The notes beneath the pieces are model-generated. The model had not been told where the DNA came from. It did no database searches and was given only the letters and a program-made list of their open reading frames with translations. From assembly GCF_026712185.1 (NCBI RefSeq), contig NZ_JAPPUX010000001.1, positions 248,001 to 312,000 on the forward strand: DNA of 64,000 bases, written 5' to 3'. The translations under genes and the position numbers were made by a program. Positions within the stretch are counted from its first letter, which is position 1; each line of letters begins with the position of its first letter. Positions 52,747-63,035 of this stretch are shown piece after piece. This DNA is from Nocardioides pini. Lineage in GTDB: Bacteria; Actinomycetota; Actinomycetes; Propionibacteriales; Nocardioidaceae.

Positions 52747-53521
52747 CAGCGAGGAGACCGGCGCCGGCGGCGGTGGCGTCCAGTCCGTCGACCGGGCCCT
52801 GAGCATCCTCGAGGTGCTCGCGCGCACCGGCGAGGCAGGCGTCACCGAGATCGCGGGCGAGCTCGGCGTCCACAAGAGCACGGCGTTCCGCCTGGTCGCG
52901 ACCCTGGAGTCGCACCGGCTCGTCGAGCAGACCGGCGACCGGGGCCGCTACCGGCTCGGCGTCGGCGTCCTCCGCCTCGCCGGTGCCACCACGGCCCGCC
53001 TCGACCTGGTCCAGGAGGCGCGGCCGATCTGCCGCCAGCTCGCGGCCGACACCGGTGAGACCGTCAACGTCGCGGTGCTCGCCGACGGCTCCGCGCTCTA
53101 CCTCGACCAGGTGGCCGGCTCCTCGGCGCTGCAGCCGCACAACTGGGTCGGGCAGCACATCCCGCTGCACGCCACCAGCAACGGCAAGGTCCTGCTGAGC
53201 GGCCTCGACGAGGCCGAGCTGGAGCAGGCACTCGGCGCGCTGACGACGTACACCGCCCAGACGATCACCCGCCTCCCGGAGCTGCGCGACGAGCTCGCCA
53301 GGGTCAGGGAGCAGGGGTACGCCGTCGCGATCGACGAGCTCGAGGTCGGGCTGACCGCGGTGGCCGCGCCGGTCCGCAACGCCCACGGCGACGTGGTCGC
53401 CTCGATGAGCGTCTCCGGCCCGTCGTTCCGGCTCGACGCGGAGCGGCTCGACGACGTGATCGCGCTGCTGGCCGAGGCGGCCGGCGAGGTCTCCCACCGC
53501 CTCGGCTGGGGTCATCGATAG
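52739..53521 (+). CDS. IclR-family regulator of choline/betaine catabolism
   Basis: 260 residues. The winged helix is at 14-75 (VQSVDRALSILEVLARTGEA, VHKSTAFRLVATLESHRLVEQ). The effector domain follows with GETVNVAVLADGSALYLDQV, HATSNGKVLLSG and SMSVSGPSFRLDAERL. The ATG lies in one of the TTGCG-N5-CGCAA sites, and more sites lie upstream, so autoregulation is expected. It stands between purU-fhs and the bet operon, whose promoters carry the same sites. Likely leaderless message. Confidence 0.93.
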   Translation: MRNSEETGAGGGGVQSVDRALSILEVLARTGEAGVTEIAGELGVHKSTAFRLVATLESHRLVEQTGDRGRYRLGVGVLRLAGATTARLDLVQEARPICRQLAADTGETVNVAVLADGSALYLDQVAGSSALQPHNWVGQHIPLHATSNGKVLLSGLDEAELEQALGALTTYTAQTITRLPELRDELARVREQGYAVAIDELEVGLTAVAAPVRNAHGDVVASMSVSGPSFRLDAERLDDVIALLAEAAGEVSHRLGWGHR

Positions 53522-53544
53522 TCGGCACGTCCGCGCCCCAGCCC

Positions 53545-53573
53545 TTGACGACGGGGGGTCTCCGCTGGATCCT
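53545..53573 (+). promoter_or_regulatory. Putative promoter of the bet operon
   Basis: TTGACG (53545-53550) and GATCCT (53568-53573), 17-base spacer. The start falls just upstream of the paired operators. Confidence 0.4.
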
Positions 53574-53587
53574 GCGAACGTGGCTGG

Positions 53588-53621
53588 TTGCGCTCGGAGC
53601 ACCCGGTTGCGACATGCGCAA
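53588..53621 (+). promoter_or_regulatory. Paired operators upstream of betB
   Basis: TTGCG-CTCGG-AGCAC (53588-53602, 8/10) and the perfect TTGCG-ACATG-CGCAA (53607-53621), 19 bases apart; the second ends 20 bases before the betB ATG. Confidence 0.8.
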
Positions 53622-53641
53622 CAAGTGTCGAGGTGGTCCGG

Positions 53642-55111
53642 ATGCCAGAGCTGTACGTCGACGGGGCGTGGGCGAGCCCTGCCGCGGGTGGTCGGCGCGA
53701 GGTGCGCTGCCCGGCGGACGGCTCGCTGGTCGGGGCGGTCGACGAGGCCGGCGCCGAGGACACGGCTCGCGCGATCGAGGCGGCGCACCGGGCGTTCCAC
53801 GCGAGCGACTGGCCGACCACGTCCGGCCGTGAGCGCGGGGACCTGCTCCTGCGCGTGGCCGACCTGCTCGAGCGCGACGCCGACGACGTGGCCCGCATGG
53901 AGTCGCTCGACACCGGCAAGCGCCTCGTGGAGAGCCGGTACGACGTCGCGGACGTGGTCTCGGTCTTCCGCCACTACGGGCGGGTGGCCGCCGAGGACGC
54001 CGGGCGCGTGGTCGACACCGGCAACCCCGACGTGGTCAGCCGCATCGTGCACGAGCCCATCGGCGTGTGCGGGCTCATCACGCCCTGGAACTACCCGCTC
54101 CTGCAGGTCTCGTGGAAGGTCGCGCCGTGCCTGGCGGCGGGCAACACCTTCGTGCTCAAGCCGAGCGAGCTGACGCCCCACTCGGCCGTGCACCTGATGC
54201 GCCTGCTGGAGGAGGCCGGGCTGCCCGCGGGCGTCGGCAACCTCGTGCTGGGGGCCGGCGCGAGCGCCGGTGCCCCGCTCTCCTCGGACCCGCGGGTCGA
54301 CCTCGTGTCGTTCACCGGCGGGCTGGAGACGGGCCGGGCGATCATGGCCACCGCCGCCGCCACGGTGAAGAAGGTGGCTCTCGAGCTGGGCGGCAAGAAC
54401 CCGAACATCGTCTTCGCGGACGCCGACCTCGACGTGGCCCTCGACTTCGCCCTCACCGCGGTCTTCCTGCACTCCGGCCAGGTGTGCTCCGCCGGCGCGC
54501 GGCTGCTCGTCGAGGAGTCGATCCACGACTCCTTCGTCGACGCGCTCGTCGAACGAGCGGGCGCGATCCGCCTCGGCGGCCCCTTCGACGACAAGGCCGA
54601 GACCGGTCCGCTCACCAGTGCCGCGCACCGCGACAAGGTGGAGGCGTACGTCGCCCGCGGGCTCGCCGAGGGAGCGGTGCTCCGGTGCGGTGGCGCGCGT
54701 CCCGACGACCCGGCCCTCGCCGAGGGCTTCTACTACCTGCCGACGATCCTCGACCGCTGCACCAGCGGCATGTCGGTGACGCAGGACGAGTCCTTCGGGC
54801 CGGTGCTCACCGTCGAGACCTTCCGTGACGAGGACGAGGCGGTGCGCATCGCCAACGACTCGATCTACGGCCTGGCCGGGGCCGTGTGGACCCAGGACGC
54901 GGGCCGGGCCCAGCGGGTGGCGGGCCGGCTCCGGATGGGAACGGTCTGGATCAACGACTACCACCCCTACGTGCCCCAGGCCGAGTGGGGCGGCTACAAG
55001 CAGTCCGGCACCGGCCGGGAGCTGGGTCAGGCAGGGCTCGACGAGTACCGCGAGACCAAGCACGTGTGGCACAACATCCGCCCGGTGCCCCAGCGCTGGT
55101 TCGGCGGGTAG
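53642..55111 (+). CDS. betB: Betaine-aldehyde dehydrogenase
   Basis: 489-residue NAD(P)-dependent aldehyde dehydrogenase making glycine betaine from betaine aldehyde. NAD-fold and active-site features: GLITPWNYPLLQVSWKVAPC, KPSELTPHSA, VALELGGKNPNIVFADAD with the general-base Glu, and LHSGQVCSAGARLLVE with the nucleophile Cys. EWGGYKQSGTGRELG closes the domain. Substrate assigned from the next gene (choline dehydrogenase) and the betaine transporter genes. GAGG lies 9 bases before the ATG. Confidence 0.93.
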   Translation: MPELYVDGAWASPAAGGRREVRCPADGSLVGAVDEAGAEDTARAIEAAHRAFHASDWPTTSGRERGDLLLRVADLLERDADDVARMESLDTGKRLVESRYDVADVVSVFRHYGRVAAEDAGRVVDTGNPDVVSRIVHEPIGVCGLITPWNYPLLQVSWKVAPCLAAGNTFVLKPSELTPHSAVHLMRLLEEAGLPAGVGNLVLGAGASAGAPLSSDPRVDLVSFTGGLETGRAIMATAAATVKKVALELGGKNPNIVFADADLDVALDFALTAVFLHSGQVCSAGARLLVEESIHDSFVDALVERAGAIRLGGPFDDKAETGPLTSAAHRDKVEAYVARGLAEGAVLRCGGARPDDPALAEGFYYLPTILDRCTSGMSVTQDESFGPVLTVETFRDEDEAVRIANDSIYGLAGAVWTQDAGRAQRVAGRLRMGTVWINDYHPYVPQAEWGGYKQSGTGRELGQAGLDEYRETKHVWHNIRPVPQRWFGG

Positions 55112-55120
55112 GCGGCGACC

Positions 55121-56871
55121 ATGGGTGCGGACCGGTACGACGTCGTCATCGTGGGAGGTGGCTCGGCCGGGTGCGCGCTCGCGAACCGCCTGTCCGCGGA
55201 CGCCTCCACCTCGGTGCTGGTGCTGGAGGCGGGGCGCACCGACCGGTTCGACCCGTTGATCCATGCCCCGGCGGCGCTCCCGTTCCCGATCGGCAACCCG
55301 CTCTACGACTGGCGGTACGAGACCGAGCCGGAGCCGGCGATGGGGGGGCGTCGCGTCTACCACGCACGCGGCAAGGTGCTCGGCGGGTCGTCGTCGATCA
55401 ACGGGATGATCTTCCAGCGGGGCAACCCGATGGACTACGAGCGGTGGGCCCGCGAGCCCGGCATGGAGACCTGGGACTACCGCCACTGCCTGCCCTACTT
55501 CAAGCGGATGGAGTCCCTGGTCCTGCCCGACGGGCAGGTCGGCGCGGACGCCTGGCGGGGCGGCTCCGGCCCGCTCGTCCTCGAGCGCAGCCCCGCCACG
55601 AACCCGCTCTTCAGCGCCTTCTTCGAGGCCGCGCAGCAGGCGGGCTACCTCCTGACCGACGACGTCAACGGCTATCGCCAGGAGGGCTTCGGGCGCTTCG
55701 ACCGCAACATCGTCAACGGCGTGCGGATGTCGGCCGCCCGGGCGTACCTCCACCCGGTGATGAAGCGCAAGAACCTCACCGTCGAGACCTTCGCCCACGC
55801 CACCCGGATCCGCTTCGAGGGCCGTCGGGCCGTCGGCGTCGACTACCTCCGTGCCGGCCGCAGGCACCAGCAGGTCCGGGCGGGCGAGGTCATCCTCTGC
55901 GGCGGCGCCATCAACTCACCGCAGCTGCTGCAGCTCTCGGGGGTCGGCAACCCCGAGCACCTGCGACCGCTGGGCGTGGAGATGGTCCAGGACCTGCCGG
56001 GCGTCGGCGAGAACCTGCAGGACCACCTCGAGGTCTACATCCAGTACGCCTCGCTCCAGCCGGTCTCCATCGTGGAGGGCCTCAAGTGGCGCAACCGCCC
56101 CCGGGTCGGCCTCGAGTGGCTGCTCCGGCGCACCGGCACCGCGGCCTCCAACCACTTCGAGGGCGGCGGGTTCTGCCGGTCCAACGAGGACGTCGACTGG
56201 CCCAACCTGATGTTCCACTTCCTGCCGATCGCGATCCGCTACGACGGGTCGGCGCCGGCGGGACAGGATCGCTACGCCCACGGCTACCAGGTCCACATCG
56301 GCCCCATGTACGCCGACACCCGCGGGTGGGTGCGCATCGCCTCGACCGACCCGCGCCAGAAGCCGAGGATGCTCTTCAACTACCTGTCCACCGACAACGA
56401 CCGCCGGGAGTGGGTCGAGGCGGTCCGCGTCGCGCGCGACATCCTCAACCAGCCCGCCTTCGCGCCGTTCAACGGCGGTGAGCTGTCGCCCGGACCGGGG
56501 GTGAGCACGGACGAGGAGGTCCTCGACTGGGTGCGCCGGGACGCGGAGACCGCGCTGCACCCCTCGTGCACCGCGAAGATGGGCACCGACGACCTGTCCG
56601 TCACCGACCCCACCAGCATGCGCGTGCACGGCACCGAGGGCCTGCGGGTCGTCGACGCGTCGGTCTTCCCCTACGTCACCAACGGCAACATCTACGCCCC
56701 CGTGATGATGGTCGCCGAGAAGGCGGCCGACCTGATCGCCGGCAACACGCCGCTCGCGCCCGCGGACGTCCCGTTCTACCGCCACCGCGGCGGCGTGCCG
56801 CCCTACCCGCCCGGCGACCCGCGCAACCAGGCCGCCGGCGGACCCGCCCACCAGCTGATGGAGGAGCACCC

Positions 56872-56875
<4 letters not shown>
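55121..56875 (+). CDS. betA: Choline dehydrogenase (GMC oxidoreductase)
   Basis: 584 residues, FAD-dependent. It oxidises choline to betaine aldehyde. [20 protein letters not shown] is the ADP-binding fold, [20 protein letters not shown] the GMC signature 1, and [20 protein letters not shown] signature 2. HPSCTAKMG and [21 protein letters not shown] form the active-site end. It is 10-25 residues longer than E. coli BetA, at the C-terminus. It follows betB by 9 bases and overlaps the transporter ATPase gene (ATGA). Confidence 0.93.
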
Positions 56876-57896
<1,021 letters not shown>

Positions 57897-57900
<4 letters not shown>

Positions 57901-59975
57901 CCACCACCGCCCCCGCCCCCGCTGTCCGCAAGCCGGTCGAGCCCGGCGCCGAGCCACCGCCTCCCGAGCGGAGCTCCGTCAGCCGGTGGATCCCGGCCGC
58001 GGTGGTCATCGGCGTCTGGATCGTCGCCTACCTCCTCCTCGAGGGCACCGACACCCTCGCCCTGCCGGGCGTCGCGCGGACCGACCTCCACGACCGGCTC
58101 ACCGAGTTCAACAACGACCTCCTCGCCAGCCGCGACACCAACCCGGTCATGCAGTTCACCAACTCCATCTCCGACCTGCTGCGCAGCCTCTTCGAGTGGG
58201 TGCAGCGCATGATCGTCGTGCCGAACCCGCCCCGCCCCGTGCCGGAGATCGGCTGGCTGGGGGTCGTCGCGATCGCGACCTACATCGGCCTGGCGATCGC
58301 CAACTGGCGCATCGCGGTCCTGGTCTGCCTCTCCTTCCTCTCCTTCGGCGTGCTGGGCTACTGGCAGGACTCGCTCGACCTGCTGATCGTCACCGGCATC
58401 TCGGTGGCGATCGTGATCGTGCTGGGGATGCCGCTGGCGGTCCTCGTCGGCACGAGCACGCGGGCCAACAGGGCCATCACGGTCGTCCTCGACCTGATGC
58501 AGACGATGCCGACGTTCGTCTACCTCCTGCCGGTGGTGCTGTTCTTCGGGATCGGCGTCAGCGCCGCCGTCGTGAGCACGATGATCTACGCCCTCCCGCC
58601 GCTCGTCCGGATCGCCGGCTTCGGGATCCGCGAGGTCCCGACGGCCACCATCGAGGCCACCGACTCGGCCGGCCAGACCTACTGGCAGCGGCTGTTCAAG
58701 GTGCAGCTCCCGATGGCGCGCAAGACCATCATCGTGGGGCTCAACCAGACCACGCTCGCCGCGCTCTCGATGGCCACGCTGGCGGCGTTCGTCAACGGGC
58801 CCGGCCTCGGCAAGCCCGTCCTGGCCGGCCTGCGGATCAACGACGTCGGCGCCGCGTTCGTGCCCGGCGTGCTGATCGTGGTCATGGCCGTCATGCTCGA
58901 CCGCACCACGACGGCCGCCAGTGAGCGCTCGGAGAAGGTGGCGCGCGGCGGTGGCGGCAACGTCCGGCAGCGACGCGTCCTCCTCGCCGTCGGCGGGGTC
59001 GGCACGCTCGTGGCCGTCTACCTCTCCCGCACCTACATCGGGCTCGCGGAGTTCCCCGTCTACACGATCGGCGACCGCATCGCCACGTGGGTGAACGACG
59101 TCATGGACTGGGTCACGAGCACCTTCGGCGGCATCACCGGCGCCTTCAAGGACCTCGTGACCACCTGGCTGCTCAACCCGATGCAGTCACTGATCGCCGA
59201 CTCGCCGTGGTACGTCTCCTTCGTCGCGATCGCCGCCCTCGCGTTCGTCTTCGGCGGCGCCCGCGCCCTCGTGTCCTCCCTCGTCTGCCTGACCGGCATC
59301 TGGTTCTTCGACCTGTGGCACGACGCCATGATCACGCTCACGATGACGCTCGTCGCCACCGTGCTCGTGATGGTGCTGGCACTGGTTTTCGGGGTCTGGA
59401 TGGCCCGGGACCGCAAGGTCGACCTCGGCATCAGGCCGCTGCTCGACGCGGGCCAGACGATCCCGCCGTTCGTCTACCTGATCCCGGTGCTCGCCCTCTT
59501 CGGCCCCTCCCGCTTCACCGCGATCGTGGCAGGCGTCGTCTACGCCGCCCCCGCTGCCATCAAGCTGGTGGCCGACGGCGTCAAGGGCGTCTCGCCCACG
59601 ACCATCGAGGCGGGCCGCTCGACGGGTCAGACGACGTGGCAGGAGATCACCAAGGTGCAGCTGCCGATGGCGAAGGGCTCGCTCGTGCTCGCCACCAACC
59701 AGGGCCTGCTCTACGTGCTGTCCATGACCGTGATCGGCGGCCTCGTCGGCGCGGGCGCCCTCGGCTACGACGTCGTCTACGGCTTCTCGCGCAGCGAGGC
59801 GTGGGGCAAGGGCCTGGCCGCGGGCATCACCATCGTGCTCCTCGGCGTGATGCTGGACCGGATCACCCGCGCGGCCGCCGACGTGCGCCGTGACGACGGA
59901 CCCGGCCCGCGCCGGGCCTTCCACACGCGGCTGCCGATCGGCTTCCCGGGCGACCGGAAGGTCGTCGAGACGTGA
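57897..59975 (+). CDS. proW: Glycine betaine ABC transporter permease, tandem fused
   Basis: 692 residues, about twice a normal ProW. Two complete permease domains are present. Each has an EAA-type loop: [20 protein letters not shown] in the first half (near residue 255) and [20 protein letters not shown] in the second (near residue 575). Each domain also repeats a PTFVYLLPV / PPFVYLIPV segment. The polypeptide would form both halves of the channel. GTG 57897 overlaps proV. Confidence 0.92.
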
Positions 59976-60039
59976 CCCGCCGGGGTCCCGGAGACCCACC
60001 AACGGCATGTGCGACCAACCACCAGATGAGGAGACCCAC

Positions 60040-61029
60040 ATGAGAACTCCCCGCAGCCGGGGTGCGCGAATCGGGGCAGTAGCCGCGGTCGCCACGTTGG
60101 CCCTGTCCGCCTGTGGCGGCGGATCGATCGACGAGCAGACGCAAGCCAACGAGGAGCAGGCCGCCGAGTCCGGTGGCGAGTGCGGTGACCTCAACATGGC
60201 GGTGAACCCGTGGGTCGGGTACGAGGCGAGCGCCTACGTGGTCGGGACGGTCGCCGAGCAGGAGCTCGGCTGCAACGTCGAGTACAAGGAGCTCAAGGAG
60301 GACGTCTCCTGGCAGGGCTTCGGCACCGGCGAGGTCGACGTCGTCATCGAGGACTGGGGCCACCCCGACCTCGAGAAGAAGTTCTTCGCCGAGCAGGGCG
60401 ACGGCACCGCGACGGACTTCGGTCCGCAGGGCAACGTCGGCATCATCGGCTGGTTCGTGCCGCCGTGGCTGGCCGAGGAGCACCCGGACATCCTCGACTG
60501 GGAGAACCTGAACAAGTACGCCGACGAGTTCGCGACCTCCGAGTCCGGCGGCCAGGGCCAGTTCCTCGGGGCCGACCCGTCCTACGTGCAGTTCGACGAG
60601 GCGATCGTGAGCAACCTCGACCTGGACTTCAAGGTCGTCTTCTCCGGTTCGGAGGCCGCCTCCATCGAGGCCTTCCGCAAGGCCGAGGAGAACAAGGAGT
60701 GGGTCATCGGCTACTGGTACGAGCCGCAGTACTTCAACGCCGAGGTGCCGATGCAGCGCGTCGCCCTGCCGCCGTACGAGGAGGGCTGCCAGGACGACCC
60801 GGAGACGGTGGCCTGCGACTACCCGGAGACCGAGCTGAAGAAGATCGTCAGCACCGAGTGGTCCGAGGGCGACTCGACCGCGGTCGACCTGGTCCAGAAC
60901 TTCACGTGGACCAACGAGGACCAGAACGTCGTGGCGGGCTACATCGCGTCCGACGGCATGTCCCCGGAGGACGCCGCGGCCAAGTGGATCGACGAGAACC
61001 AGGACAAGGTCGACGCCTGGCTCGGCTGA
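60040..61029 (+). CDS. proX: Glycine betaine/choline-binding lipoprotein
   Basis: 329 residues. Lipoprotein signal with lipobox LSAC (Cys25). The mature part is ProX/OpuAC-like: AVNPWVGYEASAYVVGTVAE, DVVIEDWGHPDLEKKF, GWFVPPWLAEEHPDIL and WVIGYWYEPQYFN supply Trp/Tyr residues of a cation-pi box for a quaternary ammonium. GAGGAG lies 6 bases before the ATG. Last gene of the betB-betA-proVWX operon. Confidence 0.93.
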   Translation: MRTPRSRGARIGAVAAVATLALSACGGGSIDEQTQANEEQAAESGGECGDLNMAVNPWVGYEASAYVVGTVAEQELGCNVEYKELKEDVSWQGFGTGEVDVVIEDWGHPDLEKKFFAEQGDGTATDFGPQGNVGIIGWFVPPWLAEEHPDILDWENLNKYADEFATSESGGQGQFLGADPSYVQFDEAIVSNLDLDFKVVFSGSEAASIEAFRKAEENKEWVIGYWYEPQYFNAEVPMQRVALPPYEEGCQDDPETVACDYPETELKKIVSTEWSEGDSTAVDLVQNFTWTNEDQNVVAGYIASDGMSPEDAAAKWIDENQDKVDAWLG

Positions 61030-61045
61030 CGACCGTCGATGCCTG

Positions 61046-61079
61046 TCTCCCGGGCGACCCTTGACACCCGCCCGGGAGA
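61046..61079 (+). terminator. Terminator after proX with embedded -35 box
   Basis: Perfect 11-bp stem (61046-61056 with 61069-61079). Its 12-nt loop contains TTGACA (61061-61066), which is 17 bases from CATCGT (61084-61089), a possible -10 box for betT. Confidence 0.65.
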
Positions 61080-61096
61080 GGGACATCGTACGGTCG

Positions 61097-61130
61097 TTGC
61101 AAGTCACGCACTAGGTTGCGCACGACGCAA
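61097..61130 (+). promoter_or_regulatory. Paired operators upstream of betT
   Basis: TTGCA-AGTCA-CGCAC (61097-61111, 8/10) and the perfect TTGCG-CACGA-CGCAA (61116-61130), 19 bases apart, starting eight bases after the -10 box. Confidence 0.8.
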
Positions 61131-61148
61131 CCGGATGGGCAGGCCGGC

Positions 61149-62882
61149 ATGGCGATCAAGGAACCCGTCGGTGAATCTCTGATCCCACCGCACCGCGAGG
61201 GCCAGGACCTGTCGCTCGACAAGGTGACCTTCGGCGTGGCCGCCGCGCTCGCGATCGCCTTCCTCCTCTGGGGGACCCTCGACTCCGATGGGATGGGCAC
61301 GACCACGGGCGACCTCCTCGGCTGGCTGGAGACCACCTTTGGGTGGCTGTTCATCCTGGTCAGCGCGTCGTTCCTGCTGTTCTCCGGCTACCTCGCGGTG
61401 ACCCGCTACGGCAACATCAAGCTGGGTCCCGACGACTCCGAGCCGGAGTTCACGACCTTCTCGTGGGTCTCGATGATGTTCGCGACGGGCATGGGCATCG
61501 GCCTGATGTTCTGGGGTGTCGCCGAGCCGCTCACCTACCTCACGGCGACCGACGCCTCGAGCATCCCGCCAGGTCGGGGTGACCCGTCGACCCCCGACAG
61601 CGCACGGGTCGCGATGGAGTACGCGTTCTTCCACTGGGGCTTCCACCCGTGGGCGATGTACGCCGTGATCGGACTCGCCATCGGGTACTTCGCCTACCGC
61701 AAGAACACCGGCAACCTGGTCTCGGGCGCGTTCGGGCCGCTGCTGGGGCGCCGTGCGACGGAGGGCCCCGGCAAGGCCATCGACGTGATCGCGATCTTCG
61801 CGACGCTGTTCGGCTCGGCGACCTCCCTCGGCCTGGGCGCCCTGCAGATCACCGGCGGCCTCGACGACGTCTTCTCGACCGGTGAGTCCAAGTGGCTGAC
61901 GGTGGTCGTGATCGCGGTCCTGACCACCTGCTTCGTGGCCTCCGCCGTGACCGGCATCGAGAAGGGCGTGCAGTACCTCTCCAACGCGAACGCGATCGCG
62001 GCCCTGCTGCTGGTGTTCTTCCTCTTCGTCGTCGGGCCGACGGTCTTCATCCTCAGCACCTTCACCGAGTCCCTGGGCGGCTACCTGACGCACCTGCCGA
62101 CGATGTCGTTCCGGACCGGCGCCTTCGGCGGCAGCGAGTTCCTCGACGCCTGGACGATCTTCTACTGGGCGTGGTGGATCTCGTGGACGCCCTTCGTGGG
62201 CATGTTCATCGCCCGCATCTCCAAGGGCCGCACGATCCGGCAGTTCGTCGTCTACGTGATCCTGGTGCCGAGCGTGGTGTCGTTCGTCTGGTTCTCCATC
62301 CTGGCCGGCTCGGCGTTCGACCTGCAGCTGTCGGGCGCGAAGGACCTCGGCGCCGTGCTCGCGGACGAAGGCACGGAGAGCGCGCTGTTCGCCACGCTGC
62401 GGGAGTACCCGCTCTCCAGCATCACGGTCGTGCTGGCGGTGTTCCTCGTCGCCATCTTCTTCATCACCGGCGCCGACTCGGCCTCGATCGTCATGGGCAT
62501 GCTCAGCCAGCACGGCGAGGAGCACCCGATGCGCTGGCTGGTGATCTTCTGGGGCGTCGCCCAGGGGGCGGTGGCCGCCGTGCTGCTGTTCTCCGGCGGC
62601 CTCGGCGCGCTGCAGACCCTGGTGATCATCGTGGCCGGACCGTTCATGCTGGTCATCTGCGCGATGTGCGTGTCGCTCATGAAGGCGCTGCGCGAGGAGC
62701 CGTACGAGTCGACGCTGCCCTCGCGGGTGCGCAAGGCCGTGCTGCACGCCCAGAGGTACGACTCGGTGGAGAACCACTCGGTCGCCCTGACCGCGCTCGG
62801 GGCCGACCCGGAGGAGGTCATCAGCACGCCCGACGAGGACGAGAGGTCCTCGGGCGCCCGCCGCCGGCCCGAGGGCCCGTAG
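61149..62882 (+). CDS. betT: BCCT-family choline/betaine transporter
   Basis: 577 residues, 12 membrane segments. The BCCT signatures are seen: FATGMGIGLMFWGVAEPLTY (the glycine-rich helix), then the Trp-rich IFYWAWWISWTPFVGMFIAR with ISKGRTIRQF. It is a secondary carrier for choline or glycine betaine. The C-terminal tail is short (about 60 residues), unlike osmosensing members with long tails. ATG 61149 was chosen; a TTG at 61116 lies inside the operator. Confidence 0.94.
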   Translation: MAIKEPVGESLIPPHREGQDLSLDKVTFGVAAALAIAFLLWGTLDSDGMGTTTGDLLGWLETTFGWLFILVSASFLLFSGYLAVTRYGNIKLGPDDSEPEFTTFSWVSMMFATGMGIGLMFWGVAEPLTYLTATDASSIPPGRGDPSTPDSARVAMEYAFFHWGFHPWAMYAVIGLAIGYFAYRKNTGNLVSGAFGPLLGRRATEGPGKAIDVIAIFATLFGSATSLGLGALQITGGLDDVFSTGESKWLTVVVIAVLTTCFVASAVTGIEKGVQYLSNANAIAALLLVFFLFVVGPTVFILSTFTESLGGYLTHLPTMSFRTGAFGGSEFLDAWTIFYWAWWISWTPFVGMFIARISKGRTIRQFVVYVILVPSVVSFVWFSILAGSAFDLQLSGAKDLGAVLADEGTESALFATLREYPLSSITVVLAVFLVAIFFITGADSASIVMGMLSQHGEEHPMRWLVIFWGVAQGAVAAVLLFSGGLGALQTLVIIVAGPFMLVICAMCVSLMKALREEPYESTLPSRVRKAVLHAQRYDSVENHSVALTALGADPEEVISTPDEDERSSGARRRPEGP

Positions 62883-62892
62883 CCCGACCGTC

Positions 62893-62936
62893 CGCCGTCG
62901 CCCCGAGCACCTTGACAGTGCTCCGGGGCGACGGCG
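62893..62936 (+). terminator. Terminator after betT with embedded -35 box
   Basis: An 18-bp stem with one bulged C. The 7-nt loop is CTTGACA, so TTGACA (62912-62917) is again in the loop; TACATT (62937-62942) follows with a 19-base spacer. Confidence 0.75.
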
Positions 62937-62949
62937 TACATTTCTGGAA

Positions 62950-62983
62950 TCGCGCATAGCGCAACTCGTTGCACGATGCGCAA
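62950..62983 (+). promoter_or_regulatory. Paired operators upstream of flavoprotein gene
   Basis: TCGCG-CATAG-CGCAA (62950-62964, 9/10) and TTGCA-CGATG-CGCAA (62969-62983, 9/10), 19 bases apart. The first begins eight bases after the -10 box, the same geometry as at betT. Confidence 0.8.
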
Positions 62984-63035
62984 CCCGCGAGACGCACCAC
63001 CGAGACGCACCACCCGAGCTCCCAGGAGATCCGTC

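Noticed and set aside
61116..61148. TTG 61116 as start of betT
   Set aside because: It is the first base of a perfect operator. ATG 61149 gives the usual short cytoplasmic N-terminus.
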